Assembly: GCF_006385255.1 (NCBI RefSeq)
Contig: NZ_VFJE01000049.1
Coordinates: forward strand, 62,001-126,000
Length of the DNA: 64,000 nt
Reading direction: 5' to 3'
Source: Flavobacterium microcysteis
GTDB taxonomy: Bacteria; Bacteroidota; Bacteroidia; Flavobacteriales; Flavobacteriaceae
Positions 63,363 to 64,000 of this stretch are shown here, in pieces. The stretch's first letter is position 1; each line of letters starts with the position of its first letter. The position numbers and the translations under genes are program-made. The notes under the pieces are model-generated. The model was not told the origin of the DNA. It did not search any database and saw only the letters and a list, made by a program, of their open reading frames with translations.

Positions 63363-64000
63363 ATGAAAAAAAACATCAATAAATATATAGCTGTATTGGT
63401 TTTGATTACCACGTTTACAGCATGTAAAGTTTCGAAAGATGTCGAAACTCCAAAAGATGCCTTACCCGAAAGTTTCAGGAATACAGCTTCTCAGGACACT
63501 ACGAGCATTGCCGATTTGAGTTGGAAAGAATTCTTTACAGAACCGTCATTGCAGAAACTGATAGACAGTGCCATCGTTAGAAACAACGACCTGCTTATAG
63601 CACAAAAGAATATTGAGGCAGCACAATGGCAACTGACACAGTCTAAATGGGGAAATGTTCCTAAACTTGACTTTCAGGCTACAGCAACCTCTACCCGACT
63701 GTCTGACAACAGCTTAAACGGGTTGAGTACCAACACATTCTTGAGAAGAAAACATATCGAAGATTACAATGCTGCGCTCAACCTTTCATGGGAAGCAGAC
63801 ATCTGGGGAAAAATCCGAAGCCGTAAGAAAAGCGCCTTGGCGGAATACTTGCAATCTGAAGAAGCAAAAAAAGCATTACAAACTACTATTGTAGCTAATG
63901 TTTCTAACGGATTCTACAACCTTTTGATGCTGGATGCCCAATTGGAAATTGCCAGAAAAAACCTTGCTCTAAATGACAGCACACTGTTTGTTATCAACCT
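63363..64000 (+). CDS. Efflux outer membrane factor, TolC/NodT family lipoprotein (cut by window edge)
   Basis: The first 212 codons of an outer membrane channel of the RND efflux system. Lipoprotein signal MKKNINKYIAVLVLITTFTA with Cys21. Then the NodT-family opening ADLSWKEFFTEPSLQKLIDS, AIVRNNDLLIAQKNIEAAQW, and NLSWEADIWGKIRSRKKSAL (the conserved SWExDxWGK motif). The helical hairpin region (FYNLLMLDAQLEIARKN) runs into the right edge. The frame is open to the last base. Third gene of the tripartite pump operon. Confidence 0.93.
   Translation, partial: MKKNINKYIAVLVLITTFTACKVSKDVETPKDALPESFRNTASQDTTSIADLSWKEFFTEPSLQKLIDSAIVRNNDLLIAQKNIEAAQWQLTQSKWGNVPKLDFQATATSTRLSDNSLNGLSTNTFLRRKHIEDYNAALNLSWEADIWGKIRSRKKSALAEYLQSEEAKKALQTTIVANVSNGFYNLLMLDAQLEIARKNLALNDSTLFVIN

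Overview
The window is a piece of an AT-rich Bacteroidota chromosome, most likely Flavobacterium or a close Flavobacteriaceae relative. The evidence is a SusC/SusD pair, proteins ending in type IX secretion (T9SS) sorting domains, a PorD-like DUF4835 protein, a TAnnTTTG-type -7 element before many genes, almost no Shine-Dalgarno sites, and family members typical of flavobacteria (FabV, DUF6913, DUF6495, DUF1599). I see no rRNA, tRNA, CRISPR array, transposase, integrase or phage gene. Most of the window is stable core genome with one accessory carbohydrate locus.

Layout. (1) 1-6444, minus: two paralogous giant secreted repeat proteins. The downstream one runs off the left edge and carries a one-base frameshift. 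(2) 6654-14977, minus: core genes fabV, recN, porD-like, coaBC, rpoZ, bamD, ferritin, dapA and a DUF6913 gene; bamD to recN looks like one operon. (3) 15027-16744, plus: a periplasmic 5'-nucleotidase split into two genes in reversed domain order. (4) 16881-20668, minus: ligA, a DUF6495 gene and the rpsF-rpsR-rplI operon with a clear promoter and terminator. (5) 20843-27656: an orphan LytTR response regulator, priA, a YihY/BrkB membrane protein, nadC, rlmH and folP. (6) 27784-32012, plus: a tandem DUF1599 protein, a DoxX-thioredoxin fusion, a DppB-like permease, a TlpA-like lipoprotein and tpiA. (7) 32209-36156: a large T9SS cargo protein of the choice-of-anchor I type. (8) 36348-39774, minus: two overlapping genes of unknown function, an exported lipoprotein and a large exported helical protein. 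(9) 39915-42911: a porin, prmA, clpS and a lipocalin-like lipoprotein.

(10) 43049-57039, plus: a complete polysaccharide utilization locus. It contains a membrane-spanning propeller/Y_Y_Y/LuxR-type regulator, SusC, SusD, a PKD plus duplicated-CBM-like surface lipoprotein, a GH16 lipoprotein, a GH3 beta-glucosidase and a second GH16. Family content points to beta-1,3-glucan (laminarin-type) use: surface endo-cleavage by GH16, capture and import by SusCD and the binding lipoprotein, then periplasmic trimming by GH3. (11) 57272-64000, plus: a membrane-anchored XRE regulator, then a TetR regulator and an RND tripartite efflux operon (adaptor, pump, outer membrane factor cut by the right edge). 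Four copies of a TetR-operator-like element lie before tetR and before the efflux genes, which gives a testable regulatory circuit.

The gaps between genes hold several dispersed repeats (palindromic GC-richer elements and short TTAG- or TTGATAG-rich elements) and many clean hairpin terminators. The best candidates for undescribed biology are the unknown two-gene exported module at 36348-39774, the TetR operator array, the unassigned domains in the PUL lipoproteins, and the repeat element that supplies the stop codons of both rlmH and folP. Everything here is read by eye; no database search was run.
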